In this document: in pieces, positions 5,660 through 6,041 of the stretch
How positions within the stretch are numbered: the stretch's first letter is position 1
Layout of the letters: each line of letters begins with the position of its first letter
DNA from: Candidatus Coliplasma caballi
Lineage (GTDB): Bacteria; Bacillota; Clostridia; Oscillospirales; CAG-382
Direction: 5' to 3'
Assembly (NCBI GenBank): GCA_018065365.1
Contig: JAGHTH010000160.1
Location: 1 to 6,041 of the forward strand
DNA: 6,041 nucleotides
Translations under genes and position numbers: made by a program
Notes under the pieces: model-generated
The model's input: only the letters and a program-made list of their open reading frames with translations
Told to the model about the DNA's origin: nothing
The model's database searches: none

Positions 5660-5801
5660 GAGGTCTCCGGCTGGTTGCTGACTGAGGTTGGTGCAAAAAG
5701 ATTCTAGACTCCGTCAGCGAGCGCATACCACGGTCTCCGGCCGGTTGCAGACCGAGGTCTCCGGTCGGAAATATACCGAGGTTGGTGCCAAAAATATTTT
5801 C
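5660..5801. repeat. Degenerate repeat block of about 24-nt units
   Basis: Three units share GGTCTCCGG: 5660-5683, 5730-5753 and 5754-5777, each 24 nt. Two further segments begin GAGGTTGGTGC, at 5684 and 5778. Units two and three are directly tandem; the first pair is separated by about 30 nt. Unit two can fold on itself (GGTCT with AGACC). There are no spacers of constant length, so this is not CRISPR. It resembles, from memory, degenerate copies of dispersed intergenic repeats in gut Clostridia. No ORF is supported here. Confidence 0.6.
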
Positions 5802-5826
5802 AACCGCTATGGAGAAATATTTTCAA
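5792..5826. repeat. Short direct repeat AAATATTTTCAA
   Basis: The 12-mer AAATATTTTCAA occurs at 5792-5803 and 5815-5826, with starts 23 bases apart. This spacing is close to the 24-nt period of the adjacent repeat block, so it may be its decayed, AT-rich end. Confidence 0.55.
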
Positions 5827-5834
5827 ACCCCTCG

Positions 5835-5860
5835 GAGTTTGAGCGAAGCGCAAACAACTC
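5835..5860 (-). terminator. Weak hairpin after the minus-strand gene
   Basis: GTTTG (5837-5841) pairs with CAAAC (5851-5855), with an inner GC/GC pair around a GAA loop. It lies 22 bases downstream of the minus-strand stop codon. On the minus strand it is followed by C/G-containing sequence and only later by short T-runs, so it is at best a weak terminator. The symmetric terminator at 5531-5557 may serve as a backstop. Confidence 0.3.
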
Positions 5861-5881
5861 TTAACTAAACAGCGTTCCTAA

Positions 5882-6041
5882 CTAATCAATGCTTTTCAAA
5901 AAATCCATGCATCTGCCGACTTCGGCGAGGCCGGTGGGGTCGAGGCCCTCGGATTCCACGATCATGGGGACGTCGTGCGCGGTCGCCCAGGCGATGACGT
6001 CGCGGACGGGCGCTTTGCCCTCGCCGACGGCTTTTCCGGCA
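5882..6041 (-). CDS. Probable sugar phosphate isomerase/epimerase, C-terminal end (partial)
   Basis: Only the last 52 codons and the TAG stop (5882-5884) are in the window; the start lies beyond 6041. The peptide has VGEGKAPVRDVIAWA, then VPMIVESEGLDPTGLAEV and MDFLKSID. This matches the C-terminal pattern of xylose-isomerase-like TIM-barrel enzymes: a G-x-G turn, a helix, the last beta strand ending in a Glu (MIVESE), and a final helix ending in a Leu-Lys motif. Members act on sugars, sugar phosphates or inositols; the substrate cannot be told from this fragment. The gene is convergent with jag and about 413 bases away. The assignment is moderate because only one sixth or so of a typical protein is visible. 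Confidence 0.62.
   Translation of the reverse strand, partial: AGKAVGEGKAPVRDVIAWATAHDVPMIVESEGLDPTGLAEVGRCMDFLKSID

Larger units (their letters stand above)
5471..5665. repeat. Separated 12-bp inverted repeat flanking the jag terminator
   Basis: GACCTCGTCAGA (5471-5482) is the exact reverse complement of TCTGACGAGGTC (5654-5665). The arms lie on either side of the terminator and of the nested inverted repeat at 5592-5639, 171 nt apart. The right arm is part of the repeat-rich block. The left arm lies three bases after the jag stop codon. It may mark the ends of an inserted intergenic element or two opposed copies of one dispersed repeat. Confidence 0.55.

Noticed and set aside
5660..5801. 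CRISPR-like array
   Set aside because: The units differ from each other, two abut without a spacer, and the remaining gaps are irregular.

Overview
The window looks like chromosomal DNA from a GC-rich member of the Clostridia, most likely a gut or rumen Oscillospirales/Ruminococcaceae-type bacterium. This rests on two things. The gene order rpmH-rnpA-yidD-yidC-jag is typical of Bacillota. The secreted SGNH/discoidin protein ends in a canonical two-repeat dockerin, which is characteristic of fibre- and glycan-degrading Clostridia. The exact taxon cannot be fixed from the sequence alone.

Layout. Bases 1-213 hold a long inverted repeat with a nested hairpin, an intrinsic terminator for whatever lies upstream, and a near-consensus sigma-A promoter. 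Bases 214-2133 encode one secreted multidomain protein (signal peptide, unknown N-terminal domain, GNS-type SGNH/DUF4886-like hydrolase, discoidin-like domain, dockerin), apparently transcribed alone and followed by a strong stem-loop. Bases 2134-2482 are non-coding; they carry the promoter of the next operon, with a 7-bp dyad over its -35 box, and a GC-rich structured leader.

Bases 2483-5468 are a tightly packed operon: rpmH (L34), rnpA (RNase P protein), yidD, yidC and jag/khpB. rnpA and yidD share an ATGA overlap, and jag starts next to or over the yidC stop. Together these genes serve ribosome and tRNA maturation, membrane-protein insertion and RNA binding. The operon closes at a symmetric terminator at 5531-5557. 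The usual next gene, mnmE, is absent here, and no dnaA or DnaA-box cluster is seen upstream of rpmH. Bases 5469-5881 are a repeat-rich intergenic region, followed on the minus strand by the last 52 codons of a probable sugar phosphate isomerase/epimerase that points toward jag.

No new defence, mobile or biosynthetic system is evident. The points most worth following are in the details: a Gln at the conserved groove arginine of YidC, a large extracytoplasmic insert in the same protein, a structured yidC leader, the dyad at the rpmH promoter, and two similarly built nested inverted repeats on either side of the gene block.
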